Positions 1 to 7,267 of a stretch of 20,824 bases of DNA are shown piece by piece; position 1 is the stretch's first letter; each line of letters opens with the position of its first letter. Source of the DNA: a virus. Below the pieces are notes generated by a model. That model ran no database searches and had not been told where the DNA came from. It was given only the letters and a program-made list of their open reading frames with translations. The stretch covers positions 1 to 20,824 of IMG/VR virus record IMGVR_UViG_3300034631_000031; one strand, given 5' to 3'. The translations under genes and the position numbers were made by a program.

Positions 1-2
1 AT

Positions 3-1559
3 ACGGTCTCGGAGATATCGGGCGCGCTGAAGCGCACCGTCGAGGACGCCTTCGGCCATGTGCGCGTACGAGGCGAGGTCTCCGGCTATCGCGGCCCGCA
101 CTCCTCCGGCCACGCCTATTTCTGCCTGAAGGACGACCGCGCCCGCATCGACGCGGTGGTCTGGCGCACCGCCTTCGCCAAGCTGGCGTTCAAGCCCGAG
201 GAAGGGCTGGAAGTGATCGCGACCGGCCGGCTGACCACCTTCCCCGGTTCGTCGAAATACCAGATCGTCATCGACACGATCGAACCGGCCGGTGCCGGCG
301 CACTGATGGCGCTGCTCGCCGAGCGCAAGCGCAAGCTGGAGGCGGAAGGCCTCTTCGCCTCCGAGCGCAAGCGCGCCCTGCCCTTCCTGCCGCGGGTCAT
401 CGGCGTCGTCACCTCGCCGACGGGCGCCGTCATCCGCGACATCCACCACCGCATCGCCGACCGGTTTCCCGTCCACATCCTGGTCTGGCCGGTCCGGGTG
501 CAGGGCGAGACGGCGGGCGCCGAAGTCAGCGCCGCCATCACCGGCTTCAACGCCATCGAGCCGGGCGGACCGGTCCCGCGGCCGGACGTGATCATCGTCG
601 CGCGCGGCGGCGGCAGTCTGGAGGATCTCTGGGGCTTCAACGACGAGGCGGTGGTGCGCGCGGCCGCCGCTTCGGCGATCCCGCTGATCTCCGCCGTCGG
701 CCACGAGACGGACTGGACGCTGATCGACCATGCTGCGGACCGGCGGGCACCGACGCCCACCGGCGCCGCGGAGATGGCGGTGCCGGTCCGGGCCGACCTC
801 CTCGCCAGTCTCGCGGGCCTGCACGCCCGCCATGCCAATGCGGTTTCGCGGCGGCTGGAGCAGGAGCGCAAGGCGGTCGCGGCCACCGCGCGGGCGTTGC
901 CGACGCCCGACATGCTGCTGGCGCTGCCGCGACGGCGTCTCGACGAGGCGACGACGTCGCTCGGCCAGTGCCTGCGTGTCGCGGTCGGGGACAAGCGCCG
1001 GTCCTATGGCGAGATCGCGTCGCGCCTGTCGCCGGCGAGCCTGGAATCGCTGCTGCGCGAGAAGCGGGCGGATCTGCGCCATCACGAGAGCCACGCGGCG
1101 CATGCGGTGCAGGGGCTCGTCGCAGCGAGGCGCCAGCGCTTCGACCGGGTCGCGGCGCATCTGCAGCCGCACGTGATCCGCGCCCGCAGCGAGTCCGCGC
1201 GGCTGCGGCTCGACGCCTTCGGCGAACGGCTGGCGGCGGCGGAAGCCCGCAGCACCGAGGCACGACGGCAGCGCCTCGCCGCGGCCTGGCGGGTGGCGAC
1301 CAGCCTCGACCCGCGCCGTGTGCTGGAGCGCGGCTACGCCATCATCCGGGGGCCGGGGGACGTGCCGATCGTGCGCGCCGCGGGCCTGGAACCGGGCATG
1401 GGATTCGAGGTCGAGTTTTTCGGAGGCGAGCGCCGCGCCGCAGTGGCGACGGGGGAAGGCGAGACGATTACCGTCGCGCCGGCACCCGCCAGGCCAAAAC
1501 CGAAGCCGCGAACAGCGCGCCGGGCGCCTGGCGCCGGCGAACAGGGCGACCTGTTCTGA
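3..1559 (+). CDS. xseA: Exodeoxyribonuclease VII large subunit, 5'-truncated by window edge
   Basis: Large subunit of exonuclease VII, a cytoplasmic single-strand-specific nuclease that works with XseB in DNA repair. The frame is open from base 3, and the residues before the GTG at 60 ([20 protein letters not shown]) match the XseA N-terminus, so the true start lies left of the window and the GTG is internal. Visible residues about 1-90 form the N-terminal OB-fold, with the typical stretch [18 protein letters not shown]. The catalytic core carries GGGSLEDLW at about 202-210 and GHETDW at 233-238. Helical coiled-coil regions follow, and the C-terminus is low-complexity and Pro/Arg-rich, ending GDLF. 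It lies outside the integrated element and is ordinary chromosome. The visible 518 residues fit a family length slightly above 500. Confidence 0.94.
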   Translation, partial: TVSEISGALKRTVEDAFGHVRVRGEVSGYRGPHSSGHAYFCLKDDRARIDAVVWRTAFAKLAFKPEEGLEVIATGRLTTFPGSSKYQIVIDTIEPAGAGALMALLAERKRKLEAEGLFASERKRALPFLPRVIGVVTSPTGAVIRDIHHRIADRFPVHILVWPVRVQGETAGAEVSAAITGFNAIEPGGPVPRPDVIIVARGGGSLEDLWGFNDEAVVRAAAASAIPLISAVGHETDWTLIDHAADRRAPTPTGAAEMAVPVRADLLASLAGLHARHANAVSRRLEQERKAVAATARALPTPDMLLALPRRRLDEATTSLGQCLRVAVGDKRRSYGEIASRLSPASLESLLREKRADLRHHESHAAHAVQGLVAARRQRFDRVAAHLQPHVIRARSESARLRLDAFGERLAAAEARSTEARRQRLAAAWRVATSLDPRRVLERGYAIIRGPGDVPIVRAAGLEPGMGFEVEFFGGERRAAVATGEGETITVAPAPARPKPKPRTARRAPGAGEQGDLF

Positions 1560-1584
1560 GCCGCCAGAGCATCAGCGCGGGGAT

Positions 1585-1872
1585 ATGAACAAGAAAAGAG
1601 ATGGTACGGCGTTCGGACAGATATCATCGCCGCGTCCTGCGGGCGGCTCCGGGGGCGGTTCCAGCGATGGCGGCGTGACAATCCACACGGGCGGCTTCGT
1701 CATCCAGCCATCGCTCGGACTGGACGAGACGGCGCTCGCGGGAAAGGTTGCGAAGACGGTCGACCGGACGATCAAGGACGCCTTTGCAGGCGAGCAATCG
1801 AACGGCGGGACCGGCTGGCGTGATTATGCAGATCCCTTTCCAAATGCTCTCAACGGGCACTGGCTACATTGA
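1585..1872 (+). CDS. Hypothetical protein, 95 aa
   Basis: I do not recognise this gene. The chosen ATG at 1585 lies 26 bases after the xseA stop and has a GCGGGGA-like purine stretch just upstream. The frame is also open further upstream inside xseA, but that part is xseA shadow. The product has a Gly/Ser-rich stretch at residues about 19-29 (GGSGGGSSDGG), a short central helix containing ALAGKVAKTVDRTIKDAF, and a polar C-terminus ending LNGHWLH. There is no signal peptide or membrane segment. It could be a chromosomal gene downstream of xseA or part of the relic element that appears to start near here. Coding status is moderately supported by frame length and codon pattern only. Confidence 0.5.
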   Translation: MNKKRDGTAFGQISSPRPAGGSGGGSSDGGVTIHTGGFVIQPSLGLDETALAGKVAKTVDRTIKDAFAGEQSNGGTGWRDYADPFPNALNGHWLH

Positions 1873-1920
1873 CGAACTCGTCCTCCGGATTAGGGCGCGT
1901 ATCTGATTGGCAGGTGTCGC

Positions 1921-2454
1921 TTACGCAGGTATCGCATCTGCACCGAAAAGACCGGAGCCAGACTGTGTGCTGGTTACCCTTTCAGCCATCTCCTTCATCA
2001 CGTCGTCTTGCAGCGCCTTATGGATAGTCGCCGCGGCGGCGAGAGGCGATTCCAGATAGCTCGTTGCCATCATCACAAACAAACCCAGCATGGCCTTGCG
2101 CGAATCCGCGTAAAGGTCGGGATGGTCCCGCTGAAGGCTGATAAATTCAGCGTCTATAGCCGCCGATCGTTCGGCACTAAGTTTTGGCTCGAACGAAATG
2201 AACCTCACGCTGTTCTGCCGAGTCTGCATGATCTGGGAAATTACGAGGATCGAACGACGAAGACCCGCAGGCGTTCGATGGTCACTCAAAACCCGCGAGA
2301 TCGATCTGAAGACGTCATCAACGTCGCCGCACATTTCCTCATAAGAAGCCAGCTCCCGCTCCGACTTCCTCTTCAGCGCTCTAAAAGCGAGGATTGCGAG
2401 AAGGCCAAAGCCCGCTATCCACGCGAAAGTCGGGTCTGCCCAAAAGCCGATCAT
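1921..2454 (-). CDS. Hypothetical membrane-anchored protein, 177 aa
   Basis: The protein has one N-terminal hydrophobic segment at residues about 6-26 (FAWIAGFGLLAILAF region) followed by basic residues (RALKRKSER), which suggests an inner-membrane anchor with a cytoplasmic, mostly helical domain of about 150 residues. I recognise no family. Its ATG overlaps the stop codon of the upstream minus-strand gene by four bases (ATGA), so the two are probably translationally coupled and may act as a pair. An AGGGA sequence lies about 9 bases before the start. Base composition is visibly lower in GC than xseA or the phage operon, suggesting horizontal origin. Its position left of an att-like boundary suggests cargo of a relic element. 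A role in phage exclusion is conceivable but unsupported by any motif I can see. Confidence 0.65.
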   Translation of the reverse strand: MIGFWADPTFAWIAGFGLLAILAFRALKRKSERELASYEEMCGDVDDVFRSISRVLSDHRTPAGLRRSILVISQIMQTRQNSVRFISFEPKLSAERSAAIDAEFISLQRDHPDLYADSRKAMLGLFVMMATSYLESPLAAAATIHKALQDDVMKEMAERVTSTQSGSGLFGADAIPA

Positions 2455-2810
2455 CTGAGATCATCCCTGCCTTGCTCAAAATCGTCAACTGATTTCCGAA
2501 CCTCGGCTAGCTCCTCTGGTGTTGCGTGTCGCTCAGCTAATTCGTTCGCGCGTAAACGCCATTCAATGGATCGTTTATGATGCTCCTCGTAGGTCTTCGA
2601 AATAACGCTGAGCCAGCGAAGCGCGGGCCACGCGACGCCGCATCCCAACCCAACCAACGCAGTAGAGAGTGGATCGGCTCCAAAACCTATAGCCGCAAAC
2701 ACGCACAAGATGATGAAAGGGTATAGTCGGTCGTCTTTATCGAAGTAGCCGAGCGCGCTTAACGCAATTGCAGGCCATCCTTTTTGGTCGCCTCCGCCAG
2801 CATTGCTCAC
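2451..2810 (-). CDS. Hypothetical membrane protein with two TM segments, 119 aa
   Basis: This is the first gene of a two-gene minus-strand operon. The start is the GTG at 2810, preceded by GGGAG/GGAG purine sequences at short spacing. Residues about 29-65 form two adjacent hydrophobic segments (YPFIILCVFAAIGF and STALVGLGCGVAWPAL). The C-terminal half is charged and helical (EEHHKRSIEWRLRANELAERH, then EELAEVRKSVDDFEQ), so a hairpin membrane anchor with a cytoplasmic helical tail is likely. No family is recognised. It overlaps the downstream 177-aa membrane protein gene by four bases. It shares that gene's lower GC content and its location next to a degraded att arm, so both probably arrived together on an earlier element. 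Confidence 0.65.
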   Translation of the reverse strand: MSNAGGGDQKGWPAIALSALGYFDKDDRLYPFIILCVFAAIGFGADPLSTALVGLGCGVAWPALRWLSVISKTYEEHHKRSIEWRLRANELAERHATPEELAEVRKSVDDFEQGRDDLR

Positions 2811-2901
2811 GCCACTCCGTCTCCCGCATACACCGGGCAGTCATTCGCGTTGTTGCCGGCTTTGTCGCAACTATGTGGCACGCATTCGCTGGGGTCCAGC
2901 G

Positions 2902-2950
2902 GAAACCCGTAGAGGTCAAGCGAACTCACGCGAAGTATCAGAGCGACACA
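2902..2950. repeat. Relic att-arm sequence similar to the element's right end
   Basis: By hand alignment, these 49 bases match 20284-20332 at about 39 of 49 positions without a gap (shared blocks GAAACCCG, GAACTCACGCG and GCGACACA). The distance to the following 52-bp tRNA repeat is also nearly the same: 57 bases here and 58 at the right end. This suggests the DNA left of 3008 was once the right end of a related element. The rest of 2811-3113 holds no convincing gene; it contains this sequence, the att repeat and integrase-proximal repeats. Confidence 0.6.
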
Positions 2951-3007
2951 GAGCAGCCTCAGGTCGAGTGGCCCCAACATTAAGAGGCTGATTCTACTTA
3001 GATTTCT

Positions 3008-3059
3008 AATGGTACGGTTGGGTGGGTTCGAACCACCGACCTCCGGAGCCACAATCCGA
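3008..3059 (-). repeat. Left attachment site (attL), displaced 3' tRNA-His fragment
   Basis: These 52 bases are identical to 20391-20442. On the minus strand they read from the 5' half of the anticodon stem through the anticodon loop, variable loop, T-arm and acceptor 3' strand to CCA. The fragment has no 5' half (D-arm and 5' acceptor strand missing), so it is not a working tRNA. Identity stops at 3060 and at 3007. Extension of the shared segment up to the anticodon arm fits the anticodon-loop crossover used by many tyrosine integrases. Confidence 0.93.
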
Positions 3060-3093
3060 AAGAGGTCCTTATAGCATAGGGGCTTGCGGCTTT

Positions 3094-3114
3094 CATGTCG
3101 CGTCCATGTCGCGT
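3094..3114. repeat. Tandem 11-bp-period repeat, candidate integrase arm sites (left)
   Basis: CATGTCGCGT occurs twice, at 3094-3103 and 3105-3114, one helical turn apart, just after the integrase coding region and inside the left end of the element. The same decamer pair with the same 11-bp spacing occurs at 20243-20263 near the right end. Short repeats phased by one helical turn on both sides of the core sites fit arm-type binding sites of a lambda-like tyrosine integrase or sites for an excisionase. This is inference from position and spacing. Confidence 0.5.
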
Positions 3115-4307
3115 CAGGCCAGCAGCGCAGCCTCTGCCGCAGCCATTTCGGCGCCGTCGTCGCCGCGCGGGAACAGGTGCCCGTAGACGTCCATCGTCAT
3201 GGTGATCGTCGAGTGGCCCATGCGCTCCTGGACGACCTTTGGCGGCAGCCCAAGCCCGCCGTCTTCCTTCCGGTTGATGCACCAGGACGCGTAGAAGTGG
3301 CGCAACGCGTGCAGGCCGGGGTAGCGGGCCGCGAGGATCGGCCTGCCCGCCTCGTCGACCTTGCCGGTGTCGACGGTGACGCCGGCGGCGACCTGGGCCG
3401 GCTGTAGGCCGCGCCGCACGATGTTGTTGAGCTGCTCGACCTTGCCCTGCCCATTGGGGAAGACGAGGCCCAGCGGGCCGTTGGGGTAGGCCAGCTTCCA
3501 TTCCCGCAGCGTGCTGACCACGATCGGCGACACCGGCACCGTGCGCTCGCCGGAGATCGACTTCGGCCTGCCGATCTCGTTGAAGGCGTCGGCGCGCTGG
3601 TGCACGCGGATCTCGCGCTTCTCAAGGTCGACGTCGCTCCAGCGCAGGCCGCGCAGCTCGGATGCCCGCAGGCCGGTGAAGATCGCCGTCAGGAGCAACG
3701 GCCGCCAGCGGCCCTCCAGCACGGCGACGAGCGCCTTGACCTCCTCCCGGGTCGGAATGTCCACGCCCACCTTGAGACGGCCCTTGTGGCGCTTCTCCTG
3801 GCGGCGTTCGCCGCGACCGCGACGGCCGCGAATGTCGCGCACGACGTTGCGGGCCGTGAGGCCTCGCTCCTGCGCATCCGCCAAAAGTGAGCCGAGGCTG
3901 ACGAGGATCTTCTTGACCATCGCCGGCGAGCGCCCGGCCGAGCGGAGATCATCCTCGAACGCGCGCACGATCGGGATGGCCAGGGCGGAGATCTTCGAGG
4001 GCCCGATGAATGGCACGATGTGCAGATCGAGATGGCCCTGGTAGCTGATCACCGTCGTCCGCTCGAGGCCCGCGGCCTTGGCGCTGGCGATCCATAGCTT
4101 GCCCGCCTGGGCTACCGTCGCGCTGGCGCTGTCCGCGACGTGCGTGCCCTCGCGGACCTGGACGCTCGCCGTCGCGGAGAAGGCGTCAGCTTCCTTCTTG
4201 CGAGCGAACGTCTTCAGCCGGCGCTTGCCGGTGCCGTCGACATAATCGACAACCCACGCCGTCTTATCGACGCCTTTCGTGCTCCAGCTGCGCTTCCGTA
4301 CGCTCAC
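3114..4307 (-). CDS. int: Tyrosine recombinase / phage integrase
   Basis: Site-specific recombinase expected to integrate and excise the element at the tRNA-His att sites. The N-terminal part (about 1-50, SVRKRSW...AWVVDYVDGTGKRR) looks like an arm-binding domain. A SAM-like core-binding domain follows at about 65-160. The catalytic domain carries the first Arg in TGLRASELRGLRWSDV, the HxxR box in LHALRHFYASW, the conserved His in MGHSTITMTMDVYGH, and the nucleophile Tyr in that same stretch. I chose the GTG at 4307 (397 aa) because it lies 5 bases after the stop of the upstream regulator gene; upstream starts would overlap that gene and add an unrelated Ser-rich tail. It is transcribed away from the regulatory region, and probably shares its promoter with the ribbon-helix-helix gene. 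Confidence 0.94.
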   Translation of the reverse strand: MSVRKRSWSTKGVDKTAWVVDYVDGTGKRRLKTFARKKEADAFSATASVQVREGTHVADSASATVAQAGKLWIASAKAAGLERTTVISYQGHLDLHIVPFIGPSKISALAIPIVRAFEDDLRSAGRSPAMVKKILVSLGSLLADAQERGLTARNVVRDIRGRRGRGERRQEKRHKGRLKVGVDIPTREEVKALVAVLEGRWRPLLLTAIFTGLRASELRGLRWSDVDLEKREIRVHQRADAFNEIGRPKSISGERTVPVSPIVVSTLREWKLAYPNGPLGLVFPNGQGKVEQLNNIVRRGLQPAQVAAGVTVDTGKVDEAGRPILAARYPGLHALRHFYASWCINRKEDGGLGLPPKVVQERMGHSTITMTMDVYGHLFPRGDDGAEMAAAEAALLA

Positions 4308-4311
4308 AGTC

Positions 4312-4596
4312 CTATTCTTTCTTCTCGGCGTGATTGCGTATTCTGAACTGCTGCTCGGTAATACACTGCTCAAGCTCAGAGCATAGCTTTCTCATCAAGA
4401 TGAGAATTTGATCATCTGATAGATTTTCCACTTCGCCGGGCTTCCTCCCTGCAACTCTGAAACTGTGCAGAAGGCGCTCCACTATCTCGGTGTTCATCGA
4501 GGTCTTGTTTGTGTCGGCGGCTGCCTTGATCCGTTCTCGGAGGCCCGGCGGAAGCCTCAACTGGTACTGGTCCGTATTTGACCGGTTCACGCCCAT
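4312..4596 (-). CDS. Arc-type ribbon-helix-helix transcriptional regulator, 94 aa
   Basis: Small DNA-binding protein of the Arc/Mnt ribbon-helix-helix class. The beta-strand QYQLRLPPGLRERIKAAAD and the following helices (TNKTSMNTEIVERLL) occupy residues about 9-45 and match Arc-like phage regulators. A C-terminal extension of about 45 residues is helical and may oligomerise. The frame is open to 4650, but the ATG at 4596 is preferred: an AGGGA lies 7 bases upstream, and the longer versions would be translated through one of the operator-like repeats. It probably represses its own promoter and the divergent gene at 4704, acting as the element's lysogeny or maintenance switch. The integrase follows after 4 intervening bases, likely in the same transcript. 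Confidence 0.82.
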   Translation of the reverse strand: MGVNRSNTDQYQLRLPPGLRERIKAAADTNKTSMNTEIVERLLHSFRVAGRKPGEVENLSDDQILILMRKLCSELEQCITEQQFRIRNHAEKKE

Positions 4597-4615
4597 CGCA
4601 ATGTCCCTAATGATC

Positions 4616-4684
4616 ATATCCAGCAGATACGATTTCCGATTGACAGGCAATCATATCTGCTGGATATACATATCTGCTGGATAT
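4616..4684. promoter_or_regulatory. Three operator-like repeats between divergent regulators
   Basis: ATATCTGCTGGATAT occurs at 4653-4667 and 4670-4684 in direct orientation, 17 bp apart. The copy at 4616-4630 is inverted and differs only in its first base (GTATCTGCTGGATAT). They fill the gap between the ribbon-helix-helix gene and the 63-aa HTH gene and overlap the likely -10 regions. Arc-class proteins bind tandem short sites as cooperating dimers, so these are the best candidate operators for the 4312-4596 product. The AlpA-like protein is an alternative ligand. Confidence 0.7.
4640..4670 (+). promoter_or_regulatory. Candidate rightward early promoter
   Basis: TTGACA at 4640-4645 is a perfect -35 hexamer. 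A TATACA at 4665-4670 is a possible -10, with a rather long 19-bp spacer; an alternative GATATA at 4663 gives 17 bp. Both -10 options lie inside or next to the operator-like repeats, which would allow repression. It would drive the gene at 4704, which has GGAAGGG upstream of its ATG. Confidence 0.4.
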
Positions 4685-4703
4685 TACGGAAGGGTTACCG
4701 GTA

Positions 4704-4895
4704 ATGACGGACCAAATAGATATGCCCATCGACCTCGTTTGGGGGATCAGGGCGATCGCGAAAGTGATCGGAAAAACGGAACGGGCGACATACGCCATGT
4801 GCGATGCCGGCTTACTGCCGGCGCGGCGTGTCGGCCAGCGGTGGGTAGCCAAGCGGGAAGCGCTGGAGCGCTTTTTCGATGAGGTGGCGGCGTGA
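4704..4895 (+). CDS. AlpA/excisionase-like helix-turn-helix protein, 63 aa
   Basis: Small DNA-binding protein of the MerR-like/AlpA/excisionase class. The segment IRAIAKVIGKTERATYAMCDAG (about 15-36) has the winged-HTH pattern, followed by LLPARRVGQRWVAKREALERFF, the typical wing and C-terminal helix. The ATG at 4704 has a good ribosome site (GGAAGGG). It is the first gene of the rightward operon, facing the ribbon-helix-helix repressor, and its promoter overlaps the three operator-like repeats. By position it may act as excisionase for the integrase, as an activator of the replication genes, or both; the sequence does not decide between these. Confidence 0.78.
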   Translation: MTDQIDMPIDLVWGIRAIAKVIGKTERATYAMCDAGLLPARRVGQRWVAKREALERFFDEVAA

Positions 4896-4986
4896 GGATC
4901 GACGGCGCCGCTAACGACACCCGCCCGGGCCTTCGGATGATCCGGAAAGGCCAGGACCAGCCATGCGGTCTGGCAGAAACGAAAGA

Positions 4987-5015
4987 GCCCGGCCGGGACT
5001 GCCATCCCGCCGGGC
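4987..5015 (+). other. GC-rich hairpin in leader of the 178-aa gene
   Basis: GCCCGGCCGGGA (4987-4998) and TCCCGCCGGGC (5005-5015) form an 11-bp stem with one extra base in the left arm and a 6-base loop. It lies 35 bases before the start at 5051. No U-tract follows, so an intrinsic terminator is unlikely by itself; a transcript-processing or attenuation role is possible. Confidence 0.45.
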
Positions 5016-5050
5016 CTGTGTCACCAGAAATTTCCGAGAAGGAACACCCG

Positions 5051-5587
5051 ATGAACAGCGCTTCAAATAGCACGGCCACGACGGGTATTGCAAACCCGTG
5101 TCCGGTTGTCGTGCTCGCTGTGAAGTTATGCGAGCAGCGCAACCGCTACGGCGAGCTGGAGAATGGTTACAACGCCGAGGCCAATGGATTTCAGGCAACT
5201 TACTACGAGATGGCCAGGCGGCACGTGGACGACATCGATTCCGGGCTGCGCGACATGATCACGTGCACCGAAGCCGCGTCACTGGAAGGCGCGGCGGTTC
5301 AGATTTCTGAGGCGCTTTCGCGCGTCGGCATCATCGCCGAGACCATTAGCTACGACCCGGAAGCTGCCGAGCAGAACAAGCAGGTGCGGGCGATCGACCG
5401 GCTTCTCTATTCGGCGCTGCGGGCTTTGGAAGAGCACTGCGCGGTCGACCTCAACGAAGTCCTCGGCGGCACAGTGATCCATCGCAACATGGATCCGTGG
5501 AGGCCTGTCGAGGAGGTCATCGACGAGATCCGCGTCCGGCGGTCGGCTCCATCCAACGCCCGCGATGGCGACGGCAAAGCCAACTAG
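5051..5587 (+). CDS. Hypothetical protein, 178 aa
   Basis: I do not recognise the family. The frame is open from a GTG at 4892 that overlaps the preceding stop. The ATG at 5051 is chosen because AAGGAA lies 6 bases before it and because the longer version would translate through the GC-rich hairpin at 4987-5015 into a composition unlike the rest. The product is mostly helical and acidic, with stretches such as RRHVDDIDSGLRDMIT and QVRAIDRLLYSALRALEEHC, and no membrane segment. Its place between the AlpA-like gene and the replicative helicase suggests an early function such as regulation or replication support, but this is only context. Confidence 0.72.
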   Translation: MNSASNSTATTGIANPCPVVVLAVKLCEQRNRYGELENGYNAEANGFQATYYEMARRHVDDIDSGLRDMITCTEAASLEGAAVQISEALSRVGIIAETISYDPEAAEQNKQVRAIDRLLYSALRALEEHCAVDLNEVLGGTVIHRNMDPWRPVEEVIDEIRVRRSAPSNARDGDGKAN

Positions 5588-5605
5588 CAGGATCGGTCGT
5601 TTCGA

Positions 5606-7267
5606 ATGAGCAGGGATGAAAACCTCGAGGCGGTGAGAAGGGTGCTCGCCGCCTCGGAACTGGTGTCAGCCGTCGCCGAAAGTCAGGGTGCCTCAGGTCG
5701 AAGTGTCTCCGGGCTGCTGTTCGATGATGGCTCCCTCCACGAGATACGCGGCGACACGACCCTTATCCATGTTGATGCCTTCCCATCTCGCCGACCTGGG
5801 CAGGCCTTCCCATCCGATACCGCCCTGGCGAAGGAAAACGTAACACTCGAGCAGAACGACCGTGACAACGCCATGCGCTTCCTGCGACGGCACCCGACAG
5901 ATCTGATCTCGGTCTATGGCCGGGGCTGGTACGCATGGAACGGCCGGTTCTACGAATATGATGGCGACGGGGCGACCGCCTACAAGCTCGCCGGTGCCGT
6001 AGCCGCCAAGATCCACGACGAGGCGGCGCACATCGCCGCAAAGGACAGGAAGCTGAAGGCGCGCCTGCAGGCCGCCCGGCGCAAGTTCGCAACCCAGTCA
6101 GGCAATCACCGCGGGCAGGGCAACATGCTGCTGCAGGTGGCGGCGCGGCGGCAATTCGACGTCAACAACCTCGACCAGCACCGGCATCGCTTCATTGCCC
6201 GGAATGGCACGATCACCTTCCTGCCCGATGGCGAGGGCGGCTGGCGATTCGACTTTGCGGCTCGGCACGATCCGGCCGATCTCTCGACCCGATGCGTGGA
6301 GGCGGAGTTTCGGGCGGGAGCGGAGTGCCCGAAATGGCGCGCCTTCCTAGAGCAGGTTCAGACCGACCAGGAGCGGCGCCTGTTCCTGCAGCGATGGGCC
6401 GGCCTGCAGCTCCTCGGCGTCATGTCGCATCAATCGATCGTCGTGCACTACGGCCTCGGCGCCAACGGCAAGTCAACCTATGCGAAGGGCCTGGCGAACG
6501 TCATCGGCGGCTATGGCGTCACCGTCGCCAGCGAGACACTGATCGGCCGCACGCAGCGCGAGGGCAACAAGCCGTCGCCCGACCTCGTCCGCCTGATCGG
6601 GGTGCGATCCGTCCAGGTGCACGAGTATCCGTCCAACGAGCCGATCAACGAGGCCATGGTGAAAACCATGACGGGCGGCGAGACGCTGCCAGTGCACGAC
6701 AAGAACAAGCCGATCGTGGAGCTGCATCCGCTCTTCAAACTCGAGGTCTATGCCAACGAACGCCCGCCCATCAACGGCGCAGCCGAGGGCATATGGCGCC
6801 GGTTGCAGCTCGTGCCGTGGCCCGTGACCATTCCGGAAAGGCAGCGGCGGCCAATGGACCAGATCCTCGACGAGTTCAAAGCGGAGAGTTCCGGCATCCT
6901 CAACTGGCTGATCGACGGGGCTTTGCTGTTCCTCGAAAACGGCCTCTCACCGCCCGCCAGCGTCCGCGCGGCCGTCGAAGAATACCGTGACGAGTACGAC
7001 CATGTGGGCGTGTTCATCCGAGAATGCGTCAAGAGCGAACCCGGCCAGACGGTGGCGGGGGCGTACCTGTACGATGCTTACACAAGGTGGTGCAAAGCAA
7101 GCGCCATCGACCCGCACCGCAGCAAAGCTTTCTCGCAGAAGGCAATTGCACACGGCCTGATCAAACGCCGTAACAACGGGTCAAAGTATTACGACATTCA
7201 ACTTCACAACGTCCCTGCGCCCGACCTCGATAACCCTCCCGGCCCCTCCTCTTCGGAGCCCTTCTGA
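5606..7267 (+). CDS. P4/D5-family SF3 helicase (phage/plasmid replication protein)
   Basis: Replicative helicase expected to bind and melt the element's origin as a hexamer. Residues about 120-265 look like the D5_N region, and the AAA+ SF3 helicase core follows. Walker A is GLGANGKST at 283-291, the Walker B-type acidic residue is E340 in VQVHEY, and a sensor-1-like Asn is N384 in EVYANERPP. The C-terminal part (from about 455) resembles the winged-helix domain of P4-type helicases. At 553 aa it is shorter than P4 alpha (777 aa), and I see no catalytic primase domain in the first 120 residues. It may therefore rely on host primase. It ends in a TGATG junction with the next gene, in which the candidate iteron cluster lies. 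Confidence 0.9.
   Translation: MSRDENLEAVRRVLAASELVSAVAESQGASGRSVSGLLFDDGSLHEIRGDTTLIHVDAFPSRRPGQAFPSDTALAKENVTLEQNDRDNAMRFLRRHPTDLISVYGRGWYAWNGRFYEYDGDGATAYKLAGAVAAKIHDEAAHIAAKDRKLKARLQAARRKFATQSGNHRGQGNMLLQVAARRQFDVNNLDQHRHRFIARNGTITFLPDGEGGWRFDFAARHDPADLSTRCVEAEFRAGAECPKWRAFLEQVQTDQERRLFLQRWAGLQLLGVMSHQSIVVHYGLGANGKSTYAKGLANVIGGYGVTVASETLIGRTQREGNKPSPDLVRLIGVRSVQVHEYPSNEPINEAMVKTMTGGETLPVHDKNKPIVELHPLFKLEVYANERPPINGAAEGIWRRLQLVPWPVTIPERQRRPMDQILDEFKAESSGILNWLIDGALLFLENGLSPPASVRAAVEEYRDEYDHVGVFIRECVKSEPGQTVAGAYLYDAYTRWCKASAIDPHRSKAFSQKAIAHGLIKRRNNGSKYYDIQLHNVPAPDLDNPPGPSSSEPF

Noticed and set aside
2807-3052. 81-codon minus-strand frame running from the tRNA fragment to 2807
   Set aside because: Its first about 17 codons are the tRNA-His fragment (MAPEVGGSNPPNRT is the usual false peptide from tRNA 3' ends), and the rest overlaps the relic att arm.
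3010-3059. Possible second tRNA-His gene at the left end
   Set aside because: Only the 3' part is present; the D-arm and 5' acceptor strand are missing, so it is the displaced att fragment.
4308-4373. Longer integrase start at 4373
   Set aside because: It runs into the ribbon-helix-helix gene and adds 22 residues not typical of integrases; the GTG at 4307 directly follows that gene's stop.
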